DNA from: Bacteroidales bacterium
GTDB lineage: Bacteria > Bacteroidota > Bacteroidia > Bacteroidales > M50B96
Direction of reading: 5' to 3'
Length of the DNA stretch: 64,000 nucleotides
NCBI GenBank assembly: GCA_021740905.1
Contig: JAIOYV010000004.1
Location: 62,001-126,000, forward strand
Shown: positions 29,547-38,726 of the stretch, piece after piece
How positions within the stretch are numbered: the first letter of the stretch is position 1
How the letters are laid out: every line of letters begins with the position of its first letter
The notes under the pieces: model-generated
Database searches by the model: none
What the model saw: the letters and a program-made list of their open reading frames with translations, nothing else
Told to the model about the DNA's origin: nothing
Program-made: the position numbers and the translations under genes

Positions 29547-29580
29547 AGACCTTGGAGTTTTTCGAAAAACTCCAAGGTCT
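29547..29580. repeat. 34-bp perfect palindrome between panB and the pseudouridine synthase gene
   Basis: AGACCTTGGAGTTTTTCGAAAAACTCCAAGGTCT equals its own reverse complement. Confidence 0.9.
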
Positions 29581-29592
29581 ATTAGACACAAA

Positions 29593-30282
29593 ATGAGCAT
29601 AACCCAATCCGACATCCTTTACGAAGACAATCACCTGATTGCCATCAATAAAAAACCTGGGCAGATTGTGCAGGGCGATAAAACCGGCGATAAGCCATTG
29701 GTTGAATTGGTGAAAGATTTCATTAAAATAAAATACAATAAACCAGGCGATGTATATCTGGGAATACCTCATCGGCTCGACAGGCCGGTGAGTGGCGTGG
29801 TTCTTTTTGCCCGTACCAGCAAAGCACTTACCCGGCTCAACAAGATGTTCAAAGAAAAAACCATCCACAAAAGCTACTGGGCAGTGGTAAAAAATGTGCC
29901 CCCCCACGAATCGGATACTTTGATCCATTATTTAAAACGCAACACTGAAAAAAACAAAAGCTTTGCCCACGATAAAGAAATGCCCGATTCCAAACAGGCG
30001 GAATTGTATTACCGGATAATTAACACATCGCAAAATTATTTTTTGCTGGAGGTGGTCCTGAAAACAGGCCGCCATCATCAGATCAGGGCGCAATTGTCGA
30101 AGATTGGCTGTCCCATAAAAGGCGATTTGAAATATGGCTTCGACCGTTCCAACCCGGATGGGAGCATCCATCTTCATGCGAGGAATATTTCTTTTATCCA
30201 CCCTGTGAGTTCGGAGGAAATTGAGATTATCGTCGAGCCACCAAAAGATGTACTGTGGGATTTGTTTAGGAAGTCGCTATAA
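29593..30282 (+). CDS. RluA family pseudouridine synthase
   Basis: ILYEDNHLIAINKKPGQIVQ, GIPHRLDRPVSGVVLFARTSKALTRLNKMF, KTGRHHQIRAQLSKIGCPIKGDLKYG. Confidence 0.95.
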   Translation: MSITQSDILYEDNHLIAINKKPGQIVQGDKTGDKPLVELVKDFIKIKYNKPGDVYLGIPHRLDRPVSGVVLFARTSKALTRLNKMFKEKTIHKSYWAVVKNVPPHESDTLIHYLKRNTEKNKSFAHDKEMPDSKQAELYYRIINTSQNYFLLEVVLKTGRHHQIRAQLSKIGCPIKGDLKYGFDRSNPDGSIHLHARNISFIHPVSSEEIEIIVEPPKDVLWDLFRKSL

Positions 30283-30394
30283 TCACCACAATAAATTGTG
30301 GCGTTGTCTCAAGGTCGTACTACATTTGGTTGAGGTATCATGCGAATTATTCGGGTGATTGTTTTGAAGTGTCCTTCCCTGTAAAAGATCAAGT

Positions 30395-30880
30395 CTACAG
30401 ACTAAGATGACTCTTGTTGAAGTGCATGGGCAAAAGGGATTGTACCCCGTTTATTAAAAACACTTTTTCGTCGCCAACAAGGAAGATTTTGATCTCCTTT
30501 TCGTAGCGTTGCTCGGTTTCCAGCATCACCTGACGGCAGCTTCCACAGGGGGCAATCAATTCGTTTAGGATACCTTTTTGATTTGCTGCCGCAATGGCAA
30601 TAGCACATACCGCTTGTTGCGGATATTTCGAATTAGCATAAAAAAGGGCTACCCGCTCGGCACACAAGCCCGAAGGATAAGCGGCATTTTCCTGGTTGGC
30701 ACCCAGGATTGTTTCTCCCGACTCCAACAGTACCGCCGCCCCGACATAAAAATTGGAATAGGGGGCATACGAATTTTTGGTAGCTTCTTTTGAAAGCTTT
30801 ATCAATCGTTGCTCATTTTCCGATAATTCATCCATCGACTCGATCTCGAAAAATTCAATCGCCAATTCAGTTTTTATCAT
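30395..30880 (-). CDS. cdd: Cytidine deaminase
   Basis: SYAPYSNFYVGAAVLLESG, ENAAYPSGLCAERVALF, APCGSCRQVMLE; start MIKTELAIEFF at 30880 (track ORF extends into repeat DNA). Confidence 0.93.
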   Translation of the reverse strand: MIKTELAIEFFEIESMDELSENEQRLIKLSKEATKNSYAPYSNFYVGAAVLLESGETILGANQENAAYPSGLCAERVALFYANSKYPQQAVCAIAIAAANQKGILNELIAPCGSCRQVMLETEQRYEKEIKIFLVGDEKVFLINGVQSLLPMHFNKSHLSL

Positions 30881-30928
30881 TCGAATGTTTTTTTTCAAAA
30901 ATAGTAAGAAAACCTGAAAGACCAATAT

Positions 30929-31258
30929 CAGTCCACAGCTCTCAGTCTTCAGTCTCCAGTCTGTCCATTCATCAGTCTTTAGTCCTCCAGACATCAGTCT
31001 TCAGTCTATAAATGATATTCAGTGAAAACTTGCAGGATTGGTTATTCATTTCTGAATGAAATTGGCATCGAGAAAAAGAAACAATCTCTGAAATATCGAA
31101 CATCGAATGACGAATATCCTTAGTGAGATGTGATATAATCAAAACTTCCTTCTTCATTTTGACCTTCATTCATTATTGAGTATTGGATATTTTTCACCTG
31201 CTTAATGCGGACTGCATGCTGCCACTGCTGACTGGAGACTGCCGACTGAAAACTGCCG
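30929..31258. repeat. 7-nt periodic CAGTCNN arm (30929-31018) facing an inverted ACTGNNN arm (31205-31258)
   Basis: CAGTCCA CAGCTCT CAGTCTT CAGTCTC CAGTCTG (30929-30963) ... ACTGCTG ACTGGAG ACTGCCG ACTGAAA ACTGCCG (31224-31258). Confidence 0.8.
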
Positions 31259-31315
31259 CAAAAGGATGTTAATAATTAATGAAAAGTCGATTGCCTGCTT
31301 CCAGACAGAAAGCCT

Positions 31316-31323
31316 TACTTTTG
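31316..31323 (+). promoter_or_regulatory. Candidate pyrB promoter -7 element TACTTTTG
   Basis: Matches TAnnTTTG 35 nt before the start codon; TTG 22 nt upstream. Confidence 0.45.
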
Positions 31324-31357
31324 GATTCAGTATTTTATTTCCAAAACAATTGTGTAG

Positions 31358-32266
31358 ATGAAAAATAGAAGTCTCGTTTCTATCGAAGATTATTCAAAAG
31401 ATGAAATTCTGAAAATCCTTGAACTGGCCGCTAAATTTGAAGCTAAACCTGTGCAGAAAATTCTTGAAGGCTATGTGGTTGCCTCACTTTTTTTCGAGCC
31501 TTCCACCCGGACCCGTTTGAGTTTCGAGAGCGCTGTGAATAAACTTGGCGGGCGTGTTATTGGATTTTCCGATTCAGGAAGCTCCAGTGTAAAAAAGGGT
31601 GAATCGTTGAACGATACCATCCTTACCGTGGCCAATTATAGCGATCTTATCGTAATGCGGCATCCGCTTGAGGGGGCAGCTAAATTTGCCAGCGAAGTTT
31701 CGCAAGTGCCCATTGTGAATGCGGGCGACGGGGCCAACCAGCACCCTACCCAAACGCTTCTCGACATGTATTCTATCCAAAAGACACAGGGGACTCTCGA
31801 AAACCTGAATATTTTCCTGATAGGGGATTTGAAATATGGTAGAACTGTACATTCCCTGCTCATGGCCATGTCGAAATTCAACGCCACGTTCAATTTTATT
31901 TCTCCCGACGAGTTGAAAATGCCCGACGAATACAAGATATACCTCGACAACCTGGGTCTTAAATATTACGAACACCGGGATTTTACCGGATATATTTCGG
32001 AAGCCGACATTATGTATATGACCCGGGTACAGCGCGAACGTTTTTCTGATCCCATGGAATATGAGAAGGTGAAAAACGTGTATGTGCTCCGAAACCACAT
32101 GTTGAAAAACACCAAGGATAACATGCGGATCTTGCATCCATTGCCACGGGTGAACGAAATAAACGAAGATGTCGACAAAAATGAAAAGGCCTACTATTTC
32201 ACCCAGGCTTTGAATGGGGTGTTCACCCGTCAAGCAATTTTGGCATCAATTATTGGGGTAGTATAA
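31358..32266 (+). CDS. pyrB: Aspartate carbamoyltransferase, catalytic chain
   Basis: [66 protein letters not shown]. Confidence 0.97.
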   Translation: MKNRSLVSIEDYSKDEILKILELAAKFEAKPVQKILEGYVVASLFFEPSTRTRLSFESAVNKLGGRVIGFSDSGSSSVKKGESLNDTILTVANYSDLIVMRHPLEGAAKFASEVSQVPIVNAGDGANQHPTQTLLDMYSIQKTQGTLENLNIFLIGDLKYGRTVHSLLMAMSKFNATFNFISPDELKMPDEYKIYLDNLGLKYYEHRDFTGYISEADIMYMTRVQRERFSDPMEYEKVKNVYVLRNHMLKNTKDNMRILHPLPRVNEINEDVDKNEKAYYFTQALNGVFTRQAILASIIGVV

Positions 32267-32302
32267 AATGTTCGATTTTAAAACAGATTAAGAGTTGTGA
32301 TT

Positions 32303-32761
32303 ATGAAGGATTCAAAAGAACTAAAAGTAAGTGCCATTAAGGATGGTACTGTTATCGATCATATCCCGGCCAGGGACCTTTTTACTGTAATATCCATTCT
32401 GGGGCTCGAGAACCTGGACAACCACCTTACCATTGGCAACAATCTCGATAGCAAAAAGCTGGGGCGAAAAGCGATTATAAAAATATCCGATAAGTTTTTC
32501 AAAGACGAGGATATCAATAAAATTGCCCTGGTAGCCCCGCAGGCAAAACTGAATATCATAAAGGATTATGAAGTAGTGGAAAAGAAAACGGTTGAGGTGC
32601 CTGAAAAGGCTGTTGGGATTGCCAAATGTGTGAACCCAAAGTGCATTACCAACAACGAAAAAGTTTCCACCAAATTCAAGGTAATCGTAGGGAAAGAAAT
32701 TTCGTTGAAATGTGAATATTGCGAAAAAATTACAGACCGTGCAAACATGGTGATCTTGTAA
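32303..32761 (+). CDS. pyrI: Aspartate carbamoyltransferase, regulatory chain
   Basis: GTVIDHIPARDLFTVISILGL, CVNPKCITNNE...KCEYCEK zinc site. Confidence 0.96.
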   Translation: MKDSKELKVSAIKDGTVIDHIPARDLFTVISILGLENLDNHLTIGNNLDSKKLGRKAIIKISDKFFKDEDINKIALVAPQAKLNIIKDYEVVEKKTVEVPEKAVGIAKCVNPKCITNNEKVSTKFKVIVGKEISLKCEYCEKITDRANMVIL

Positions 32762-32792
32762 TTTGCAGTACTGCCTTTTTTTTTGAAAGTGC

Positions 32793-32834
32793 CAGTCCTC
32801 AGTTCTCAGTCCTCAGTCACCAGTTGGCAGTAGA
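32793..32834. repeat. Six tandem 7-nt CAGTNNN units
   Basis: CAGTCCT CAGTTCT CAGTCCT CAGTCAC CAGTTGG CAGTAGA. Confidence 0.8.
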
Positions 32835-32838
32835 CAAT

Positions 32839-32910
32839 GTAGAGACGCAATTTATTGCGTCTCATTAGTAAGCAATGACCAGTTTAAGACGCAATAAATT
32901 GCGTCTCTAC
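32839..32910. repeat. Palindrome-pair element, copy 1 (24-nt inverted arms)
   Basis: GTAGAGACGCAATTTATTGCGTCT (32839-32862) and AGACGCAATAAATTGCGTCTCTAC (32887-32910). Confidence 0.92.
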
Positions 32911-32974
32911 AATAAACACGAATCATTACCATCATCCTATAAAGAGTTGGATAACCTAGAAAAAACACCCAAAA

Positions 32975-32998
32975 CACGAAACCCGAAACGCGAAACCC
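32975..32998. repeat. 7-nt periodic CACGAAA/CCCGAAA/CGCGAAA words
   Basis: CACGAAA CCCGAAA CGCGAAA CCC. Confidence 0.55.
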
Positions 32999-33094
32999 AG
33001 TTTCAACGAAACAAAAATACCTTGAGACATGAAGGGGGGCTTCGGGTCAGTTGTAAAATTGCTGTTTTATAGTAATACCCTGAAAATAAATGAC

Positions 33095-33102
33095 TACCTT
33101 TG
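33095..33102 (+). promoter_or_regulatory. Candidate promoter -7 element TACCTTTG, implying a ~120-nt 5' UTR for the RRM gene
   Basis: TAnnTTTG match; no clear -33 element. Confidence 0.4.
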
Positions 33103-33227
33103 CCCTGATTTTGAGATTTGAGAATTTGCGCAATTGTTTGCTAATATTTTTCATGTTATTGGTTTTGTCACTGCTCACCTTTTTAAATCCTATTGTTAAA
33201 AAATTAACAATTTAACTTTATTGAGAT

Positions 33228-33488
33228 ATGAATATTTATGTAGGAAACCTTGATTTTAAGGTGAATGAAAGTGATTTAGCAGGAATTTTTGAAGACTATG
33301 GAACCATAAGTTCTGCTAAAATTATTACCGATAAATACAGTGGCAGAAGCAAAGGCTTTGGTTTTGTGACAATGGATAACGATGAAGAAGCAGCAAAAGC
33401 AATCGCCGAATTGAATGGTGCTTCATTCGAAAACCGCGTGATAGTAGTAAATGAGGCTAAGCCTAAGAAAGACAATTATAGAGGTTAA
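33228..33488 (+). CDS. RRM RNA-binding protein
   Basis: MNIYVGNLDFKVNESDL...GRSKGFGFVTM (RNP2/RNP1). Confidence 0.95.
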   Translation: MNIYVGNLDFKVNESDLAGIFEDYGTISSAKIITDKYSGRSKGFGFVTMDNDEEAAKAIAELNGASFENRVIVVNEAKPKKDNYRG

Positions 33489-33502
33489 TAGGAAGCACAA
33501 TT

Positions 33503-33703
33503 ATGACAAACGGAAAAGTTAAGTGGTACAACGCAGTGAAAGGTTTTGGCTTTATTGAATCGGAAAACGGAGAGGACATATTTGTTCACCGCTCTGGATT
33601 ATCTGATACCTATATCCGACTTCAACCCGAACAGAAAGTTGTTTTCGAAACTAAAAATGGCGATAAGGGCCTTGTTGCAGTAAATGTAAAAGCAGCCAAT
33701 TAA
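33503..33703 (+). CDS. Cold-shock domain protein
   Basis: NGKVKWYNAVKGFGFIESENGEDIFVHRSGL. Confidence 0.95.
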   Translation: MTNGKVKWYNAVKGFGFIESENGEDIFVHRSGLSDTYIRLQPEQKVVFETKNGDKGLVAVNVKAAN

Positions 33704-33726
33704 AGAGATAAATTATAAAAATTTGA

Positions 33727-34593
33727 ATGCGGCAACTTAAAATTTCAAAACAAATAACCCATCGGGCCGATGAATCGATAAGCCGCTATTTTCAGGAGAT
33801 AAACAAATATTCGATGATTTCTGCTGAAGAGGAGGTCGAATTGGCTTTGCGTATCAGAGAAGGGGATGATGAGGCCCTCGAAAAGCTGGTCGTGGCCAAT
33901 CTCCGTTTTGTGATTTCAGTAGCCAAACAATATCAAAATCAGGGACTATCGTTCTCCGATTTAATCAACGAAGGGAATCTCGGTTTGGTAAAAGCCGCCA
34001 CAAAGTTTGACGAGACACGGGGTTTTAAATTCATCTCGTATGCAGTTTGGTGGATACGCCAATCAATAATCCAGGCTATTTCGGAGCAAACAAGGATTGT
34101 ACGTTTGCCATTGAACAGGCTTTCATCGATCAATAAAATCACAAAAGCAATCCCTTACCTCGAACAGGCATTCGAACGCGAACCAACCGATTCGGAAATT
34201 GCAGAATATCTCGAATTGAGCGACGACGAAGTAAAAATTGCCAACAATATCAAGAAACGTCAGTACTCTTTTGATAAACCGCTGACGAATGATGGCGACA
34301 GTGATTTCAGTTTGTACGATGTAGTGCAGAATGATGTTATCCCGGCCACCGATAACAATACGATGATAGAGTCGCTATTGACCAATATAAAGAGGGCGTT
34401 AAACAAGCTATCGAAAAGAGAGGCAGCTGTACTTACAATGTCGTTTGGCTTGTTTAGTACGTCGAGCTATTCGCTGCATGACATAGCCTTAAAATATGAC
34501 ATGTCATCGGAGCGAGTAAGGCAAATACGAAGCACTGGTCTCCTTAAGTTAAAGACTATGCTTAAAGGTAATTACACCCTCTTGGAGCATTAA
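33727..34593 (+). CDS. RpoD-family (SigA-like) sigma factor, divergent paralogue
   Basis: MRQLKISKQITHR...YFQEINKYSMISAEEEVELALRIR, NLRFVISVAKQYQNQGLSFSDLINEGNLGLVKAATKFDETRGFKFISYAVWWIRQSI; divergent region 4 SLHDIALKYDMSSERVRQIR. Confidence 0.93.
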   Translation: MRQLKISKQITHRADESISRYFQEINKYSMISAEEEVELALRIREGDDEALEKLVVANLRFVISVAKQYQNQGLSFSDLINEGNLGLVKAATKFDETRGFKFISYAVWWIRQSIIQAISEQTRIVRLPLNRLSSINKITKAIPYLEQAFEREPTDSEIAEYLELSDDEVKIANNIKKRQYSFDKPLTNDGDSDFSLYDVVQNDVIPATDNNTMIESLLTNIKRALNKLSKREAAVLTMSFGLFSTSSYSLHDIALKYDMSSERVRQIRSTGLLKLKTMLKGNYTLLEH

Positions 34594-34644
34594 GATCAAT
34601 CGGGTGATCAATAGAATAATTAATAATAATATAAACAAGAGTAA

Positions 34645-35202
34645 ATGGGTAGATCGCAAGAATCGTTCAACAAAAAAGAAGTAAGGAACAAAAAAGAGAA
34701 AAAGAGAAAAGACAAAGAAAAAAAGAGGATTGCCAGAAAGGATACCGAAAAGAAAGGAAGCCTCGACGACATGATTGCTTATGTGGATGAGAATGGGGTA
34801 ATTTCTTCAACACCTCCCGATCCCAGCAAGAAAACTGTGATCAATGCAGAAGATATTGAAATAAGTAGCCCAAATCGCGATTCGATGGATAAACCTGATC
34901 CGATCCGCAAGGGGGTTGTGACCTTTTTTAACGACTCGAAAGGATATGGTTTTATCAAAGATTTGGTAACACAGGAAAGTGTATTTGTGCATATTAACAA
35001 TTTGCTCGAAGATATTAAGGAGAACAACATTGTAAACTTTGAAGTTGGGATGGGGCCCAAAGGGCCTGCCGCCACACAAGTAAAGTTGTTCAAAGAAGTA
35101 GTCACCAAGATAGAACCGGCACCTATAAAAGAGGTCACAGAAACAAGAGAAGCGACCGAATCAAAAGAAGTGACTCCTAATATAGAAGAAGCCACAAATT
35201 AA
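34645..35202 (+). CDS. Cold-shock-domain protein with basic N-terminal tail and acidic C-terminus
   Basis: KKEKKRKDKEKKRIARKD tail; GVVTFFNDSKGYGFIKDLVTQESVFVHINNL. Confidence 0.9.
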   Translation: MGRSQESFNKKEVRNKKEKKRKDKEKKRIARKDTEKKGSLDDMIAYVDENGVISSTPPDPSKKTVINAEDIEISSPNRDSMDKPDPIRKGVVTFFNDSKGYGFIKDLVTQESVFVHINNLLEDIKENNIVNFEVGMGPKGPAATQVKLFKEVVTKIEPAPIKEVTETREATESKEVTPNIEEATN

Positions 35203-35213
35203 AATTTTATAAT

Positions 35214-36296
35214 TTACATCTTGTAAATCATTGTATTGATATTCATTCCTGCCCCAACCGATGCAAAAACAAGTGAGTCGCCTTCGCCAATATGGTAGCC
35301 CTCCATTTTGCCTTTCAGAATAAGATCAAACAATGTAGGCAAGGTTGCCACGGATGTATTGCCGAGCCACGAAATGGTCATGGGCATAATGTTTTCAGGT
35401 GTGTCTACAATATCGTAAAGTTTATACAACCTTTTCAAAATGGCATCATCCATTTTTCCATTGGCTTGATGGATAAGAAGTGTCTTAATTTCACTTAGAT
35501 GAGTATTGCACTTATCAAGGCAATCTTTAATGGCCTGGGGCACCGTTTCGAGTGCATATTGATAAAGCTTTCGCCCGTTCATCTTTAAAAACAGATTGTC
35601 CTTTATGGGATAGTCGGGATTGTATGATTTCTCCATGTGCAACATTTTGGAATGAAGCAAAGTATCGGAACGTGTTTTATGTGCAAGTATCCCAATTGGT
35701 TTACTACTTTCCCTGGCTTCAAGGATAACAGCTCCGGCTCCATCGGCATACAACATACTGTCGCGGTCGTGCGGGTCGGAAACCCTGGATAATATCTCTG
35801 CCCCGATCACCAATATTTTTTTGGCATCGCCCGACTTAATATAATAATCAGCCTGTATTACACCTTGTAACCAACCCGGGCAGCCAAAAGTCACATCGTA
35901 AGCTACAGTATTCGGGCTTTTAATCCCTAATTTATATTTCACCCGGGCAGCCAAACTAGGCACTATGTCCGACCGGTTATTGTCGCTCCTTACATCGCCA
36001 AAATTATGTGCAACAATAATATAGTCTAATTCTTCTTTGTTGATTTTTGAGGTTTTGATAGCATCCTCTGCAGCAAAACAGGCAATGTCTGAGGTCACCT
36101 TTGTACCAGTAACATGCCTTCTTTCAGCAATTGTTGTAATTTCCAGAAACTTATCAATTATTTCCTGATTTGTTTTATTTAACTTGATTCCGTCTGTTTC
36201 ATAAAAATCGTTCCCAAGAAAATCCTCGTTTCTAACACGAGTAGGGGGAATGTAATTTCCCGTTCCAGTGATCACACTGTAGATTGTTTCGCTCAT
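35214..36296 (-). CDS. 3-oxoacyl-ACP synthase III (FabH)-like thiolase-fold enzyme
   Basis: YSVITGTGNYIPPTRVRNEDF, AYDVTFGCPGWLQGVIQAD, LIHQANGKMDDAILKRL, SWLGNTSVATLPTLFD. Confidence 0.88.
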   Translation of the reverse strand: MSETIYSVITGTGNYIPPTRVRNEDFLGNDFYETDGIKLNKTNQEIIDKFLEITTIAERRHVTGTKVTSDIACFAAEDAIKTSKINKEELDYIIVAHNFGDVRSDNNRSDIVPSLAARVKYKLGIKSPNTVAYDVTFGCPGWLQGVIQADYYIKSGDAKKILVIGAEILSRVSDPHDRDSMLYADGAGAVILEARESSKPIGILAHKTRSDTLLHSKMLHMEKSYNPDYPIKDNLFLKMNGRKLYQYALETVPQAIKDCLDKCNTHLSEIKTLLIHQANGKMDDAILKRLYKLYDIVDTPENIMPMTISWLGNTSVATLPTLFDLILKGKMEGYHIGEGDSLVFASVGAGMNINTMIYKM

Positions 36297-36513
36297 ATTT
36301 AAAATTATTTCGAATGACAAAAATAACAAAAAAGCCGATTTGATGAAAATGTGTCTTAGTTGAACGAGACAATTGGCCATCTGCTTCTGTATAGAAATAC
36401 CGATAAGTCTTTCTACAAGATAAATAACAAGTATTCAATTTGTTTTTTAAGGCTAAATATCAAACAAAAATGAAATGGATTATAGGGTAGGTTTTATGTG
36501 CCTTTACCTATTA

Positions 36514-37173
36514 TCAAGCATATTTCGCGTCCTTAAACCCCAATACATAATCGATATATACCGGGAACCATTTGCCTATTATGGGCAAAAGGTATCCTTT
36601 TTCAAAAATAGTAAAATTGCTTTCCAGAAATTTTGAAACATGTTTCCTCGATTCGCCAAATTCCTCCTTGGCTTTCTTTTTCGAATACATCGAAACCACA
36701 CTGTCGAGCAGCTTGCTTTCCATAGGGCATATCGTAATAAATACGCCATCGGGTTTTAATATCCTTTTGATTTCATCGACAGCCGCATCCAAATCATCGA
36801 CAAACTCCAAAACGCTTACTGCCACGATAGCATCAAAAGAGTTTGAGCCGAAATTTGTTTTTTCGATGCTTTGTGTGCTATAGCTGCAATGCGAAATATT
36901 GAAGTGCTCACATATTTTATTTATCGGATCAACATAGGAGTGAATATCGCATGTGGTAAGGGTGTCGCAATATTTTGAAAGTTCAGGTATGAATACCCCA
37001 CTCCCGGTCCCAATTTCGAGGAGGCTGACGTAGTGTTTGCCAGCCAGGTGAGGAAGAATCCGCTTGAAACGATATTGCTGGATGTATTTTATCGGGAACT
37101 TATAATTCCAATCGTAATAATCAACCTTGCCGGTTTTCGAAAGTAAGTCTTTTGGGGGCAAATCAAGTTTCAT
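36514..37173 (-). CDS. Class I SAM-dependent methyltransferase
   Basis: SLLEIGTGSGVFIPEL, FDAIVAVSVLEFVDDLDAAVDEIKRILKPDGVFITICPM. Confidence 0.9.
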   Translation of the reverse strand: MKLDLPPKDLLSKTGKVDYYDWNYKFPIKYIQQYRFKRILPHLAGKHYVSLLEIGTGSGVFIPELSKYCDTLTTCDIHSYVDPINKICEHFNISHCSYSTQSIEKTNFGSNSFDAIVAVSVLEFVDDLDAAVDEIKRILKPDGVFITICPMESKLLDSVVSMYSKKKAKEEFGESRKHVSKFLESNFTIFEKGYLLPIIGKWFPVYIDYVLGFKDAKYA

Positions 37174-37214
37174 CCTAATAGTTTATTTGTTGAATACACT
37201 TTCTACTTAGTTGT

Positions 37215-38726
37215 TTATTGTAAGGTTTCGTTTGTACGGAACTTTCTTAATCGGTAAGTCTGGAATGTGGTATCTGAAAGAGGGGTGAAGTTTCGGTTCA
37301 GATAGAGATCTAATTCGTTGTGTTTGAAATCTACATTTAAGAGATTGCTTACATTTTCTTCGAGTATGTAGAAATATTTATTGTTTGTGGCGTAATTTGC
37401 CATAAAAAACGAATCAAGTTGATTGCCGCCTTTCAAGACCCAACTTTTTAGCTTAAAGCCCTGGTCGTAATCAATGTTTCCGGGTATCCCCAAGAATTTG
37501 TTTTCTCCTTTGTATTGAAACTGGAAATTATCCTGATAAATATTTGGATAAATATAAATGTTTTCGCCAGGTTTTTCAATCGATTCCAAATAATTGGTAA
37601 GCTGGGCAAATTGTTGGTTAGGCTTAAAATAGAATATGGCAGAGCTAAGGTTTACTACAATCAGTATAGATAATATTATTGCGCCCCAGCTTTGCTTAAG
37701 AGATATAATGCCAAAAAAACTAAGTAGCAGGATGATGGTGAAGAAAAATAAGGTATGCCAAAAATTGATTAAATGGGTGTCGACAATGAAATACAAGGTT
37801 ACCAATCCAAGCAGGGAAATCAGAAAAAGTAGTGCCAGTTGTTTTGTTTGCGCAATTAGTTTCTTTCGTGAATAAAAAATGGCAATGGCCACAAGTATGT
37901 AAAAAGCCCTTAACAAATATCGTCCAATTTTAATATTTTGAAGATAGTTGTTAGCTACAATGGAATTTTCTGTTTTTACAATGGCAAAATTTATGGCTCC
38001 CAGAAAACTTGGTGATGAGTTATCGAGTTGCAAATAAGTGTTGAACTGTGTAAATATGACATTGGCCAAGGCACTTAAAGCAAGGATGGGCAACAACATG
38101 TCGGTACAATATGTTAAAAACCTTTTAAAACCCTTATCAAACCAAACAGCTGTTCCAAAAGCCAATAGTAAAATTGACAGGTAGTACTGGGTAATTACAG
38201 CCAGCGTGCTTAGTAGGATAAAAAGTATACGTACCTTTGTAGGAGGCGGGTCTTCTTTCAGGTATTTGTCCAGGAAAATATAAATCAACATGGCGGTCAA
38301 TAACAATACTAATGCATAATATCGGATAGTAGTTGCTGCAAAAATGGTAAAGTTGGCAGTGGCCACCAGGATCATAAACAGGCTAAGGATCAACTTCGAT
38401 TTTTCGTATTTACGAACGGTCAGGTATATGAAAACCATAAATACGATGACCAGGATCAAGGCCAATATCCTGGCAAAAAAATAGGATGGCGACAGGTGCA
38501 TCCAAAGCGAAAGGAGGAAAAAATACAAGGGGGCTTGTGTTTCCCAATTCAAAGCCCTGGTTATTACTTCACCCACAGGTAAGGATGAAGTAATCAAGCT
38601 GGATGCCTCGTCAATCCAAACATCGTTAAAAACGATACGAGAAATGCTTACCCCAAGTAGAGCAAGAATGCCCAACAGAAGAGGAAAGTGTTCGATGAAA
38701 AAACGATGATTATTTCTTTTCAACAT
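37215..38726 (-). CDS. Multi-TM glycosyltransferase-like membrane protein (GT39/ArnT-like), paralogue 1
   Basis: NDVWIDEASSLITSSLPVGEVITRALNWETQAPLYFFLLSLWMHLSPSYFFARILAL. Confidence 0.75.
   Translation of the reverse strand: MLKRNNHRFFIEHFPLLLGILALLGVSISRIVFNDVWIDEASSLITSSLPVGEVITRALNWETQAPLYFFLLSLWMHLSPSYFFARILALILVIVFMVFIYLTVRKYEKSKLILSLFMILVATANFTIFAATTIRYYALVLLLTAMLIYIFLDKYLKEDPPPTKVRILFILLSTLAVITQYYLSILLLAFGTAVWFDKGFKRFLTYCTDMLLPILALSALANVIFTQFNTYLQLDNSSPSFLGAINFAIVKTENSIVANNYLQNIKIGRYLLRAFYILVAIAIFYSRKKLIAQTKQLALLFLISLLGLVTLYFIVDTHLINFWHTLFFFTIILLLSFFGIISLKQSWGAIILSILIVVNLSSAIFYFKPNQQFAQLTNYLESIEKPGENIYIYPNIYQDNFQFQYKGENKFLGIPGNIDYDQGFKLKSWVLKGGNQLDSFFMANYATNNKYFYILEENVSNLLNVDFKHNELDLYLNRNFTPLSDTTFQTYRLRKFRTNETLQ

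Noticed and set aside
30881-30994. N-terminal extension of cytidine deaminase in the ORF track
   Set aside because: It is a translation of CAGTCTT repeats; the conserved protein begins at MIKTEL (30880).
32875-33072. 65-aa plus-strand ORF
   Set aside because: It lies across palindrome and CGAAACC repeats; no coding character.
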